This document shows positions 42,493 to 53,459 of a stretch of DNA of 64,000 nucleotides, one piece after another. Where the stretch lies: the NCBI RefSeq assembly GCF_029784155.1, contig NC_073691.1, positions 137,149,409 through 137,213,408 of the forward strand, written 5' to 3'. The stretch comes from Uranotaenia lowii (Eukaryota > Arthropoda > Insecta > Diptera > Culicidae). Numbering within the stretch: position 1 is the first letter of the stretch; the number at the start of each line of letters is the position of its first letter. The notes beneath the pieces are model-generated. The model did not search any database. It was not told the DNA's origin and saw only the letters and a list, made by a program, of their open reading frames with translations. The position numbers and the translations under genes are program-made.

Positions 42493-42744
42493 CAGCAGAA
42501 AGTCATCAAATCGGATGGTAACATAGCGAGGCGTTACATTCCATCGTCCGAGAAGCGGCTGGCCCGCCTGCAGGAACATCCGATCTTCATCGAGATGAAG
42601 AAGGTGCTTCAGGAGGACCCCTGTCTGTTGCCATCGCTGCTCCAGAAGATTTAATCGAGAAATCTGGATCTGATGGGTAGCATTTGAGAAAACCAGATGA
42701 AGTTTTTGGCACTTTTGAACGAGGGAACCGATGAGCTGAAATAG
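42493..42744 (+). pseudogene. RAD23-like XPC-binding domain fragment
   Basis: The frame from 42493 reads ...RLARLQEHPIFIEMKKV, LQEDPCLLPSLLQKI, then TAA, SRNLDLMGSI, TGA, ENQMKFLALLNEGTDELK, TAG. This follows the XPC-binding (STI1-like) domain of RAD23: helix with P-x-F-x-x-M, QEDPxLLPxLLQxI, NxxLxxxI, ENQxxFLxLLNE. Two internal stops replace residues expected at conserved small positions. RAD23 shuttles ubiquitinated proteins and stabilises XPC in DNA repair; here only the domain remains, so it is a relic or a paralogue exon with mutations. UBA and ubiquitin-like domains were not seen nearby. Confidence 0.55.
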
Positions 42745-43694
42745 GAAAATAGGCGCAACGTTAGGCGCCTGAGCAGCATGACGATAAGTCCGATGAGTGG
42801 GTTGGGGAATCAGTTCGATCCACTGATTGTCCGGAATGGATTGAGCCCCTGAAGGATTCCTGCAGGTGATGCTGTCCAATTGCTAGTCATCCTCGAGTGC
42901 AGCAAAGCTCCAGCTCAGCGCTGCTCGTGGGTTTCATCCTTCTGGCAGCGCTGGTTTTTGATCGACCGTCTTGTTTTATTGTCCCGCAGTTTTATTGAAA
43001 TATTTACTAGAAATACGTATTTTTTAATCTGTGATGAGTTTAAGTGGCGTTATTTAGTGTTCAGTGTGCAAAACCGTACTATGATTTTCTACTTTAAATT
43101 GTCCTAAATGTGTTAAAATTGAGTTTTCCTTTGTGCCGTAACACGTAAAAAAAAACATACCCCAAGCATTCGTGTAGTGAGCTGTGTATTGAAAGTCACT
43201 CCTCTAGGTTGGTGAGTAAAGTGAACTTTCTTTCTTATTACTTTTCACAACTAACATTCTCAAGAGTATATTGCACAGCAACAAATCGTTGACCAAGCAT
43301 ATATCTCAACCGTATCTGCATGCGTCCACCGTTTGTCGGTCTATCTGAGTAAAAAAAACTGCCGCTTGTAGGATACAGATGAATAGGTTATAAATTTAGA
43401 AAAAATAATGGGAAAATAATATAATGAAAAACTTGCGATATCTGTGGCAACTTAAAATATAACACAAACTAATAGATTTTCATTTCATCGTGTATTTGCT
43501 TATCGAAGAATTGACGAAAATGAGAACGTTGAAAGAGTGAGAGAGTTCAATAACGAGAGAGATGGCGAAACGAGTAACGAAAAAGAGTCAGTTTAGTAAC
43601 GAATTTTCAGGACTGTAGATGCAGTTAGTTGTGCGTTCCATCGATCAAATCAAGGAATCCGACACCGCTGTTCAACTTCTTGTGGTTCTATCAT

Positions 43695-43945
43695 TTGCTC
43701 AGCTGTTAGTAAATCTCGTCGCTGAGCGGTGTAGTATTTGGCCAACCTCGGGGCACTTGCAAGTAGTGCGAAAGTGTGTGTCTCTGTTATTAGCGCACTT
43801 CAAAGGGTTGTGTTTCTTACACTTGCTAGCTTGTTAGTCAATCTCGATCGCTAGCGGTGAAGATTAGGCAAACGCAGCCAGCGCACATGAGTAGGTACGA
43901 AAGTATTGTTGCTTCCGTCAGTAGCACACATTGTTGGAACTAGCG
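43695..43945 (+). repeat. 128-bp leader repeats with conserved stem
   Basis: TTGCTCAGCTGTTAGTAAAT (43695) and TTGCTAGCTTGTTAGTCAAT (43823) begin two diverged direct units 128 bases apart. Each unit has a stem around the same loop: GCTCAGC/GCTGAGC in the first, GCTAGC/GCTAGC in the second, so the pairing is kept although bases changed. A related TTAGTTGTGCGTTYCATC lies at about 43624 and 44457. Confidence 0.6.
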
Positions 43946-44510
43946 TGTGCTGGTTTTAATGGTGACTCGTCACTTGTATTCTTGATAGTCGTACACAGTG
44001 CAACATAAACTTGAAAATTGTTCTTTTTGGAAAGCAATGATTTTTCTTTTGTTTTAAAATTAGATTTTTATTAGATTTTTTTTTTTGTGCGTTTAATATT
44101 ATGTAATCAATTTTTTTTTTTTTATTTCAAGCGCTTTAAATTACATTATCTTTAATTTCGTACACACACATTATTTAGGTTTGTCTTTGTCCTTAAAATT
44201 TAATTTGAGTTACGATTTTGACATTGAACCCTTTTAAATAACGCTTTTAATTAAATAGTTCTCATCTCCGTACATACATATAATTTAAGATAGCTTAGGG
44301 TTTTTTTAATTAAATTTTTGTTCCTCTTTTCATAACAGTCTTTCCTTTTTAATATTTATTGTGTTGTTTTCTTAAATAATCCTAGTTTTAGTTGTGCATT
44401 TATTAAAAATAAATTTATAAGTCTCTTATTTCTTAATTTTAATAATTTCTAGCTTTAGTTGTGCGTTTCATCAAACGAGTTAGTTCCTTTTAGCTTTTAA
44501 TCGTTGTATT

Positions 44511-45608
44511 ATGGCGATGGCGAACATGGAATGTGATGACGAAGTTATCTGTATAGAGTGTAATAATACTGAAAATAATCTTGATAAAATACTTACTTGT
44601 GCATATTGTTTCAAGAGCGTTCATCTTCGGTGCAAAAATTTGATTGGCAGTGCAGCTCGCAAAATGAAAGCGCAGCAATACTTTTGCGATGCCAACTGTG
44701 CATGTATTTACGCCAAAATAATAAGTTTACGGAAAGATCATGAAACTATTATCGAAAATATCCATACTAAAATTGAAACGACCGTTTATAATGTGGTTTC
44801 ACATGAATTGACCTCAATCAAAACAGATATGAGATCAGTTACTACTGCGATAGAGGCTTCGCAGGAATTTTTGTCCACGAAATTCGATGAAATTCAGACT
44901 GATTTCAAAGACATAAAACTCCGAAACGATGCTCTTGAAAAAGAAGTAACTGACCTCAAATCTAAGCATTCAAATCTTTCTAATCAGGTCCTTAAATTAG
45001 AAGTAAACCTCGACCGATTTAACCGGGAAGCTGTTTCTAAAAACCTCATGATCTTCGGAATGCCATACAAAAATGGAGAAAATACACAAGAACTTGTACG
45101 CAAAACATGTGGCACTTTTGGCTACGAGCTTAAAACTGAGTCCATTTTAAACGCTGTTAGGTTAATATCCTCGAACAAACCCAATGAAAAGTGTCCACCG
45201 ATCAAAGTTTTATTAAAAGATACAGTCATAAAAGAAGAAATTTTTAGTAAAAAAAAATTTTTTGGGAAACTTGCCTCTTCTTCAATAGATCCTTTATTAG
45301 TAGTTGATGGTAAAGCGCTTAACGTCACAATAAGGGATGAATTGACGCCCTTATCTATGGAAATTCTAACTGAATTGCGCGAATATCAAGATTTAATTGG
45401 AGCCAAATACATCTGGCCCGGAAGAAATGGTGCCATTCTGGTCAAACAAACAGAAAATTCAAAACCTGATATAATTAAAACTAAACTCGAAATGAATCGT
45501 TATATGAGCATGCATGTCACTCAGCAAGGAAATAACACATCTACGATTCCAAATGAAAGTCCTTCACCCAAACGAAAAAGGAACAATGCTGATCCACGAT
45601 CAAAATAA
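44511..45608 (+). CDS. CR1-like ORF1 with PHD-type zinc finger
   Basis: 365 residues, intact. Residues 14-65 carry C-x2-C, C-x2-C, H-x2-C and C-x3-C pairs (CIEC, CAYC, HLRC, CDANC) typical of the PHD-like finger of CR1-group ORF1 proteins. A long coiled-coil region follows (about 75-170, IKTDMRSVTTAIEAS through LKSKHSNLSNQVLKLEVNLD), then a basic ORF1p-like domain and a Lys/Arg-rich tail (SPKRKRNN). It probably binds element RNA as an oligomer. The ATG at 44511 follows a T-rich leader; ORF2 starts 45 bases after the stop. Confidence 0.85.
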   Translation: MAMANMECDDEVICIECNNTENNLDKILTCAYCFKSVHLRCKNLIGSAARKMKAQQYFCDANCACIYAKIISLRKDHETIIENIHTKIETTVYNVVSHELTSIKTDMRSVTTAIEASQEFLSTKFDEIQTDFKDIKLRNDALEKEVTDLKSKHSNLSNQVLKLEVNLDRFNREAVSKNLMIFGMPYKNGENTQELVRKTCGTFGYELKTESILNAVRLISSNKPNEKCPPIKVLLKDTVIKEEIFSKKKFFGKLASSSIDPLLVVDGKALNVTIRDELTPLSMEILTELREYQDLIGAKYIWPGRNGAILVKQTENSKPDIIKTKLEMNRYMSMHVTQQGNNTSTIPNESPSPKRKRNNADPRSK

Positions 45609-45653
45609 GATCTTAAATCTACAACTGTTTGAAACTTTTATATATTTTATTCA

Positions 45654-48600
45654 ATGGATAGTTTAATTAATAGATACCACGAAAATGTAGAAGATTTTAA
45701 TTTAAGTAGTTTTAATAATGATTCAAGATCCTTTAGAATTTTGCAATGGAATGTACGTAGTATGAATAATTTAGATAAATTTGATTGCATATTACAAACT
45801 ATTGATCATTTTAATGTTTGTATCGATGTTATTGTTATTTGTGAAACTTGGCTTGGTAAAGATAACTGTTGTATTTACAACATTCCGGGATATACATCTA
45901 TTTTCTCTTGCCGTGATCAACCATATGGAGGCCTAGCTATGTATATAAAAACAAATTTGAATTTTAAAACTGCTGAAAATATAACTTTTGATGGCTTTCA
46001 CCGAATAAGTGTCGAAATCTGTACAAGTGGTCAAGTAATTTGTGTTCATGGCGTATATAGACCCCCTGCATTTTCGTTTAACAAGTTTTGTGATCAAATT
46101 GAATCTCTTCTAACGTCTGTTGCTGATAATCACTCCTGCTTTATTGTAGGTGATTTAAACGTTCCTGTGAATCTGGTTAATTTGAATACCGTAGCAAAAT
46201 ATAGATCTATCTTAGAATCTTTTGGATACGCTTGTACAAACACATTTCCTACTAGGCCAACAACTCGGAATATTCTAGATCACGTAATATCGAAGCAAAT
46301 TGACTTAGATCGATTGAAAAATGATACAATCTTTTCTGATGTTAGTGACCATCTACAAATACTCACGTCCTTCAATTTATTAGGTGATAAAAATGTAACA
46401 ATTCTAAGAAAAGAGATAGTTGACTACGCTAAACTAAACAGCTTATTTGTGAATTATTTAAACAGTATTCAACTACCAGAAAGTGTTGATGAAGGCCTAC
46501 AAGAAATCACATCAACTTACAATCGCTTTGTGAAAGTTTCTACTCGTACACTTAATAAAAGGGTAAAACTTAAAGGTAATTGCTGTCCGTGGATGACATT
46601 TGACCTGTGGACACTCATCAAAATAAAAGATAATTATTTAAAACGATCAAAAAAGCATCCTAATGATAACAATTTGAAAGAGATGTTAATTCATTTAAAT
46701 AAAAAAGTGAGTGCAAAAAAACAAGAATGTAAAAGGCTCTATTACGAGCGCTTATTAAATAATTCTCCGCATTCTAAGCTCTGGAAAAACATAAATACGC
46801 TCTTAGGTAAATCTAAAACGACTTCCTCAATCAACCTTTCAGATGAAAGAGGTGTTATAACCAATAGTACACAGATTTGTGAGAAATTTAACAAACATTT
46901 TTCCACAATTGGAAAGAACCTGGCTAAAGAGATTCCAATAGACACTGAAAATGATCATTTGTCTCATATCGCACAGGTAGAAAATACAATCTTCTTACGA
47001 CCCGCTAATGTAAACGAGGTTCGATTAGTTATTTTTTCACTTAAAAATAAAAAGGGTCATGGACCAGATGGCTTCCCTGTTAATGTCCTAAAAAACAACC
47101 ATGAAACATTCTCGTACATACTCACACAATATTTTAACCAGTGTTCTGAAAATCACTCATTTTCAATGAATGTTCCTGAATGCACTTCGCAACTGAACGT
47201 ATAGCGATCGGGTTTTGTTATCGATTGCTACTGGACTTATCCGATCATCGATCGTTCTATTCATCGCTAAAATACAGATCACCTCGCACGATGCTAGCTG
47301 TCAAAACAGTGCAGCACTATCATCAAATTGGAATCTCATCATTGAGCGATGCATACGGCGAATCATGTTGGGCTAGGATCAGGAGTGAATGGTTCAGGCA
47401 GTGAGCGAGTGATACATGTAACCGATCATTAGCAAATGTTGTTTGATTTTAAACATAGCCAATTAATAAATTTATTTGATTTTACAGCTTTTTTTACTAC
47501 AGTAAGAATAAAATCAAACTGTAGTTGTGTTTGTGATGGAAAGATGGTCACTTCCGCCGTCTTTTCAATTTCTAATCAGCCAGGCGGATACTGAGTGAGC
47601 GACATTCAGATTGGATCAGTTGGTATCTCTCTCATCTCCGATATGCGATGTTTGCTAAACCGATGATTCTGAATGATGCGACTCGGTTTGCATAGCTGAT
47701 AGGAGCGCTGATCGAGATTGCATACCAGCCAGGCGAAGCAGTTGCGAGAGGCGCTATCCCATTATACAATCAAAATGTATCCAACAGGAAACGCATCCTG
47801 AGTGTTTATTTTGATTGATTTTCAGAACATTGATTTTAACCAAATATTAGAGTCAGGAGTTTTCCCGAACTGTCTAAAAATTGCGAAAGTTATCCCTGTT
47901 TTTAAGGCTGGCGATTCGCTTGACGTCAATAACTATCGTCCTATCTCGACCTTAAGCGTTTTTAGTAAAGTGTTCGAGAAGCTTCTTGTTAATAGGATTG
48001 TAGACTTTCTAAATCAGAACAATATACTCTATAAACTGCAATATGGATTTAGATCAGGCTCGAGCACTCAAATTGCCATCTCAGAATTAGTGGAATCTAT
48101 CATATGTAAAATAGAGTCAAAAAATGTTGTTGGGGCATTGTTTTTGGATCTCAAAAAAGCTTTCGACACTCTAAATCATGACATATTATTGTCCAAATTG
48201 CATAAATACGGGATAAGAGGAACAGCAAATAATATCCTTCGTAGCTACCTAGAAGATCGCAAGCAGTTTGTGGCTATTGAAAATACAAGAAGCGAATTAA
48301 GAAATATTGATATCGGTGTACCACAAGGGAGTAATATCGGGCCATTACTTTTCCTCTTATATGTAAATGATTTATGTAACCTTCAACTTAAAGGCACAGC
48401 ACGTTTATTTGCCGATGATACAGCAATTTTTTATTCAGAAACTTCACCTGATATTATAATTCAGCACATTGAAGACGACCTAAAACTGCTTTCAAAATAT
48501 TTCAATTCAAACCTACTTTCACTTAATTATACAAAAACCAAATACATGTTGTTTCGTTCTTCACATAAAAAACTGCCTCGTACTAATGACCCAGCTATGA

Positions 48601-49237
48601 ATGGTAATACGATTGAGAGAGTTAGTTGTTTCAAATACTTAGGAATTTACTTAGATGAAACTCTTTCATGGAATCGTCAAATTGAACACCTGGAAAAAAA
48701 ATTACTCCTCTTTGCGGTGTTCTTTGGAAACTGAGAAATTTTGTTCCCCAACATGTTCTCTTTAAATTTTATTTTGCGTTTATTCACTCTCATTTGAACT
48801 ACCTTGTTATGATATGGGGAAGAGCTTCTTTGTCTCACTTACAGAAACTTCAAACGCTCCAGAATAGATGCTTGAAAAACATCTTAAAACTCCCTTTGTT
48901 ATTCCCTACCTTTCAGCTATACTCTTTAAGAACGCATAACGTTCTTCCAATATCTGAACTCTGTGATTTGCAAACTGTTATATATATCTATGATAATCTA
49001 CACTCAACTGAAAATATTCAAAACCTCCATTTTACTACGGGGTTGCGAACTCATAACACTCGCCAGTCAGATTTCTTGCAACGAAGCCGATCCACAACAT
49101 CATTAGGGCAAAAAAGAATTTCGTTTATTGGACCTACTAAATACAACACCTTACCAACTGATATTAAAAACATAACCAATCGTTCCATGTTCAAAACCAA
49201 AGTGATACAGCTTTTGAAAGAAAAATTGAACCATTAA
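45654..49237 (+). pseudogene. CR1-like ORF2 (endonuclease-RT), interrupted
   Basis: Segment 1 (45654-47165) has the AP endonuclease: LQWNVRSMNN, VICETWLG, GGLAMY, VGDLNVP, DVSDHL, and the start of the RT domain, KNKKGHGPDGFP. It is cut at 47165 by a foreign 0.65-kb segment. Segment 2 (47826-48710) resumes with SGVFPNCLKIAKVIPVFKAG, YRPISTLSVFSKVFEKL, QYGFRSGSS, LFLDLKKAFDTLNHD, GVPQGSNIGPL and FADDTAIF. A frameshift near 48700 moves the C-terminal part to 48740-49237. All catalytic motifs remain readable, so the damage is fairly recent. Confidence 0.85.
47166..47824. mobile_element. Insertion inside CR1 ORF2
   Basis: About 650 bases of unrelated sequence separate two halves of the RT. ATTTTCA stands at 47159-47165 and 47818-47824 as a possible 7-bp target duplication. 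The ends show only weak inverted similarity (CCTGAATGC near 47174, GCATCCTGAG near 47803). Removing one copy leaves ORF2 one base out of frame, so either the boundaries are off or another indel is present. Confidence 0.5.
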
Positions 49238-49510
49238 AACAGTCGATCATCAACCAGTCTTTGTTTTGCTTACCTTTTGCATATTTGTAGCGTTAATTTC
49301 TAATATTATTATTCTTTAAAAAATTGTAGTTTGTATTTTTATCTTATTAAATTATTGAACATAACTTGATAAAATTAGTAAATATAATTAGTGTAATAGT
49401 AAATATAGTATAATGAATCTCTTCAAAGGAAATTATTTTCCATTGAGATTCATATTGTTGTCAATTTAGTTAAATAATACATTTCCTCGCACGACATTAA
49501 ACAATTTTGT

Positions 49511-49662
49511 GTTCTCAGCATGATTAAAATTTGCTCGCGTTAACTTTTATTATTCATTGCTGCCAGACATGCTGAGAACAGTAGCGTCCATTACCAGGGG
49601 GCTCAATTGAGCCTTTTGGTGTGGGGGAGTGTGGTGGGCCGCTACAAAAAAAAAAAAAAAAA
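49511..49662 (+). repeat. CR1 3' end: two stem-loops and A tail
   Basis: GTTCTCAGCATG (49511-49522) pairs perfectly with CATGCTGAGAAC (49568-49579), and GGCTCAATTGAGCC (49600-49613) is a 14-bp palindrome. A17 follows at 49646. Structured 3' ends are used by reverse transcriptases to recognise their own RNA (inference). Confidence 0.5.
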
Positions 49663-52600
49663 TACAAATTAATTCATTGAATATATTCACATCATTGCTT
49701 TATTTTCGAAAACTCAATTTAAATATAATAGAATAAACTAAACCCCAGTACGGTTTTAAATCTTTTGTTCTTTCGTTTACGATTGGCTTGTGCACATACA
49801 CACACTTTTTTGCCATCTGATTTTTTATCTCTAACACCTGGCATCTCTGGACCCCTTTTTTCGTAAACACTACAGCCAGCTGTCAATTTTTTTTTCAATA
49901 TGGCTGAATGGCGATTTGACATATGAGATCACCATCCTAGACGCATCATGAATAAGCTGAGAGAGATAGCAGCTTGTCAATGTTAGAAGAGAGTGCGCTG
50001 CTTCACGCAATTTTATTCTTTTTTGAACGTTACTGTAGCTTTAATTCACAAACTTATATAGAAATTTTTTAGCAATAATCGAATCTCACATGAAAATTGA
50101 ATTAAGTTTTATTGAGCTTAGATTTTGATGCTGATTGAACAAAACTTTAGTACAAATAACATACAGAACCAGTTCGATTTTGAAAATATTCGATTTTGAC
50201 AACATTCGATTTTGGCAAAATCCGATTATGCCACGCATGTACCAAAATCGAACGGTTTTATGGAGCGACATTTCCTTATAGTTTTCGTTATAACACGACC
50301 AACATCATTTAAACAAACCCCATTAATAAGCTAACACGTTTTCACGGTTAGACCACCTAAGTTTCAATATGTATGGAAATTTTAATGAACGAAGAAATGT
50401 TTGCATATTACATCATCTAGGAAATTCATATAAGCTTGAACTGAAGTTTGTCTTTAACCATTGGTTTGGCTTTATCTTAAGCTTCATTTTTGATAACACG
50501 AGAATAAGCTAAGTGATTGACGAAAACAGTCATGAACATTAAAAAAAAAGCCGGGTCCATTGAAAAGTGTTTTAAAAATGACAATCTTCGCTCGCTAGAG
50601 TTTTCAAATATTTCATAAAAATATTTTGCCCAGGTTGTATTTACAAATAAAAAAAATTCATTGGCTAAGCAAAGTTGATTTTTGCGATATTTTTACATCC
50701 TTCGGATAAACAGCTTTCAAATTTCCAGTCGAATTCTCCAATGTTAAAAGTATTTTGAACAATTTTATCACATAACATTAAACATTTTCTTTGGGTACAA
50801 TTAAGGTTTGTGGTTTGTTTAATTTAATGTACTGTGAGAGAGAACCAAGGAATATTTATGATTCAAAAATATATTTTTTTAACTTTCAGTACCACCTACA
50901 TCTCGGGTGATTTCTGATTGAAAATTTTGTTTTCCCTTAACAGTTTCCAAAATCTTCATTGCATTTTTTGGATGTTAAAACAACCGAAATAAGTTATGGG
51001 ATGTGTAAAAATTAATTAATTAGAAATTTGAGGTCACGCCAATGACAGTATTTTTTGAAAGTTTAAACCGTCAAATGAAACTAAGCTATGTTCTGTGCAA
51101 ATGAAAATTCTCAAATACCTGCCTTGTTTGCCGATTAGCTAAAACACATGTTGCGAAACCTAAATTAAACATCATCGATCATGGCGGCGCATCTCGAATC
51201 CATCGAAACCCATAATCTTACACATAGGTATTTGGTGAGGCGCAGGAGGATGCACCTTGTATAGTCCCGCACGGGGGTTCCAAAATCATTAACGGCAAAC
51301 TCAATAAATATCGGGATCGAAAAGTTAGCCTCAAACAAATCGTCCTGCCGCAAAAGATGAAAAGGAGTGCCAAAAGTTAAGGTACCTTCTGCTGCCGTTT
51401 GGTTTCTTTCCTTTTCCTCAGCCCTTCAAACTTCGGTGCAGTGTAAGGTAAATAATGATGGAAACAAAACGGTTCACAGCTAGGAGCTTTCCTCCTGTGG
51501 CGGATATCGGTCGGGATCTGAGGTTCTCTGACAGAACAGGCGCTGGGAAATTGCTATCATTAGGAGCTAGATTTTGTGTGAATACTGACACATTTTGACG
51601 AGATATCGAGGTTTGGAAAAGGGCCAACCGGCATCACCCACCGGGATCAAGAAACTCCGACCCATGTAGCATTTCTACAAAAAAAACGGACACATAAAAA
51701 GGAAAAACAACCGAATCTTGTAGGATTCGTATAAAAGACTCTTTCCGACATCGCCCTGCTGTTGCACTTTTATGCTCGTCATAATTATGCTCTTTTATGT
51801 TGCGTTTTTTACATCGCAACACATCATCTTGTTGTTTTCGTATCATTTTTTTAGGTACACTGACGGACAGCAAGCAGGAACAATGCGGAGAAGTCAAACG
51901 AGAAAAACAAAATTAATTTGATTCCTTTTTTCTCACTTTAGGATCTGTGGTTTTCGGGAATTTTTTGCTTCAAAGATTTCTATCAGTTTATGGGCTCTCT
52001 AAAATGTGCGTGATTTGATTTCTTGGATTACCGTTTTTTTTTTCTTTCGAGTCTTGTGGGTAAATAAGGCCTTTCTTGGCGTCTTTGTGGAGTGGTGTTA
52101 GGAAGAAGCGTATAATCAATATTTATTCAAAGAATAATCAATTACACACACGAGTTATTCTTTTTGTGATTCGATTACTTTTAGAACGCATTCCACATGT
52201 TATTGTCAATGTTTGTAGGATTGTTAACCAAGATTCGTGTGAAGGGTTTTAAAAAAATTGCTAACCGAGGATTTGTTGGCGAAGGATAGTTTTTATACCT
52301 TGTGGTTAGTCCTATCACTTTATAAAATGGGGCTCCCATACAAAGTTAACTTGATGTGTGACACATCTCGGACAACTTTCAGGTGTTTTTTTCAAAAATT
52401 TGTTGAGAAAAGAAGATTTGTTTAACTGAACGACGGCTTAAACTTTAGGGAATTGTGCTCAGATTCAAATATCTCAGACTGAAAAACATAAATTTGAAAT
52501 ATCTTTTTTTTTGGGCATATTTATCAAAGGTGAATAAATTTACTATCGATCATTTGAACATCACTTTTGCGGATTGATAGGTAAATATGTGATCAAAAAA

Positions 52601-52714
52601 AATGCATTCTTGGATAAAATTTGGTTTCATATACAGCTTTTGACTCGGAGGTGATATTTTTAATGTTTTATTCCATAAAGGCCAAGTTGTGGGACAGGAG
52701 GGTTTCTGATTGTG
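49663..52714. other. No gene recognised; 16-bp repeat and dispersed repeat inside
   Basis: Contains four 16-bp units starting TTCGATTTTG at 50173, 50189, 50205 and 50221, and a repeat at 50340-50700 that recurs in diverged form at 61820-62150. A pyrimidine tract ending in CAG at 51385-51420 could be a splice acceptor but no exon is recognised. Confidence 0.35.
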
Positions 52715-52723
52715 ATTGACACT

Positions 52724-52898
52724 AAAGAGACTGTAAACAAAGAGGCGCCATCTGATCCCTTTCCAAATAATGGGCTTGCAACCCTGCTGTAGGGCTGCCT
52801 TTAAGACTGCTTGGTTCTGCTCGATTGGAATGACACTGACAGAAAAGGAAAAATTCCAATCGTGACATTTCGTCTCTTTGTTTACTATAGGCTCGTTA
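52724..52898. mobile_element. Small inverted-repeat element with 9-bp duplication
   Basis: GTAAACAAAGAGGCG near 52733 and CGTCTCTTTGTTTAC near 52871 are inverted copies. The flanks carry the same ATTGACACT at 52715-52723 and 52899-52907. A 9-bp duplication would suit a Mutator-like element. Ends outside the repeat are not fully symmetrical. Confidence 0.4.
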
Positions 52899-53099
52899 AT
52901 TGACACTTATTCTCGGTACTTATCAGTAGTAAAAAAGTGGCAGAAGGCGCTGAAAAAAAAACAGCGCGGCGTTATGTGAGATCTTAAAACTCTGTCCATC
53001 AATACTGCAGAGTGACAACAGCCCACCCTTTGAAAGTGACTGATTTATAAACTTTTGGGAGAGCAGAGGCGTTTAAGTTAGAAAAGCGACCCGCTTTGT

Positions 53100-53445
53100 C
53101 CACAATCAAACGGTAGCGTCGAGAGGAGGAATCAAGGACTGATTAAAGCAGTAGCAATAATAGACGGCGCTAATTGGAGGAAGGCGTAGCAAGAATACAT
53201 CCACAATCGTAATACACTGGTCCCACATTCACGACTCGGAGTGACGCCCTTCGAATTAATGGTGGGATGGAAGTATCGGGGATCGTATCCATGCCTCTGG
53301 AACCAAAACGACAAGGAAAGCTTGGACCGTGAAGATATTACGGAAAAGCTAAATTGGTCAGCAAAAAATACGCAGATACTGTAAAAGGAGCAAGAGAAAC
53401 AGACTTAGCAGTAGACGACACTGTTCTTTCAGCACAAACACTTAG
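53100..53445 (+). pseudogene. Gypsy integrase fossil
   Basis: The frame from 53100 reads [17 protein letters not shown], containing the N-G-x-x-E-R box with the catalytic Glu, then NWRKA, TAG, EYIHNRNTLVPHSRLGVTPF and ELMVGW, as in Ty3/Gypsy integrases. After a frame change near 53340 it continues KKYADTVKGARETDLAVDD and TVLSAQT, the usual post-core segment. Protein identity to the Gypsy element at 12448 is low, so it is a different family. The upstream domains and LTRs were not found. Confidence 0.7.
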
Positions 53446-53459
53446 CGGCGAGAAAGATT

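Larger units (their letters stand above)
43480..49662 (+). mobile_element. CR1-like non-LTR retrotransposon, broken
   Basis: About 6.2 kb with a long leader holding tandem repeats, an ORF1 with PHD-type zinc finger, an endonuclease/reverse transcriptase ORF2, a 3' UTR with two stem-loops and 17 A residues (49646-49662). The 5' boundary is uncertain and no target duplication was identified. A 0.65-kb insertion and a frameshift in ORF2 make it inactive. Confidence 0.8.

Noticed and set aside
50173..50236. CRISPR-like array
   Set aside because: 16-bp contiguous units without spacers in an insect genome; a simple tandem repeat.
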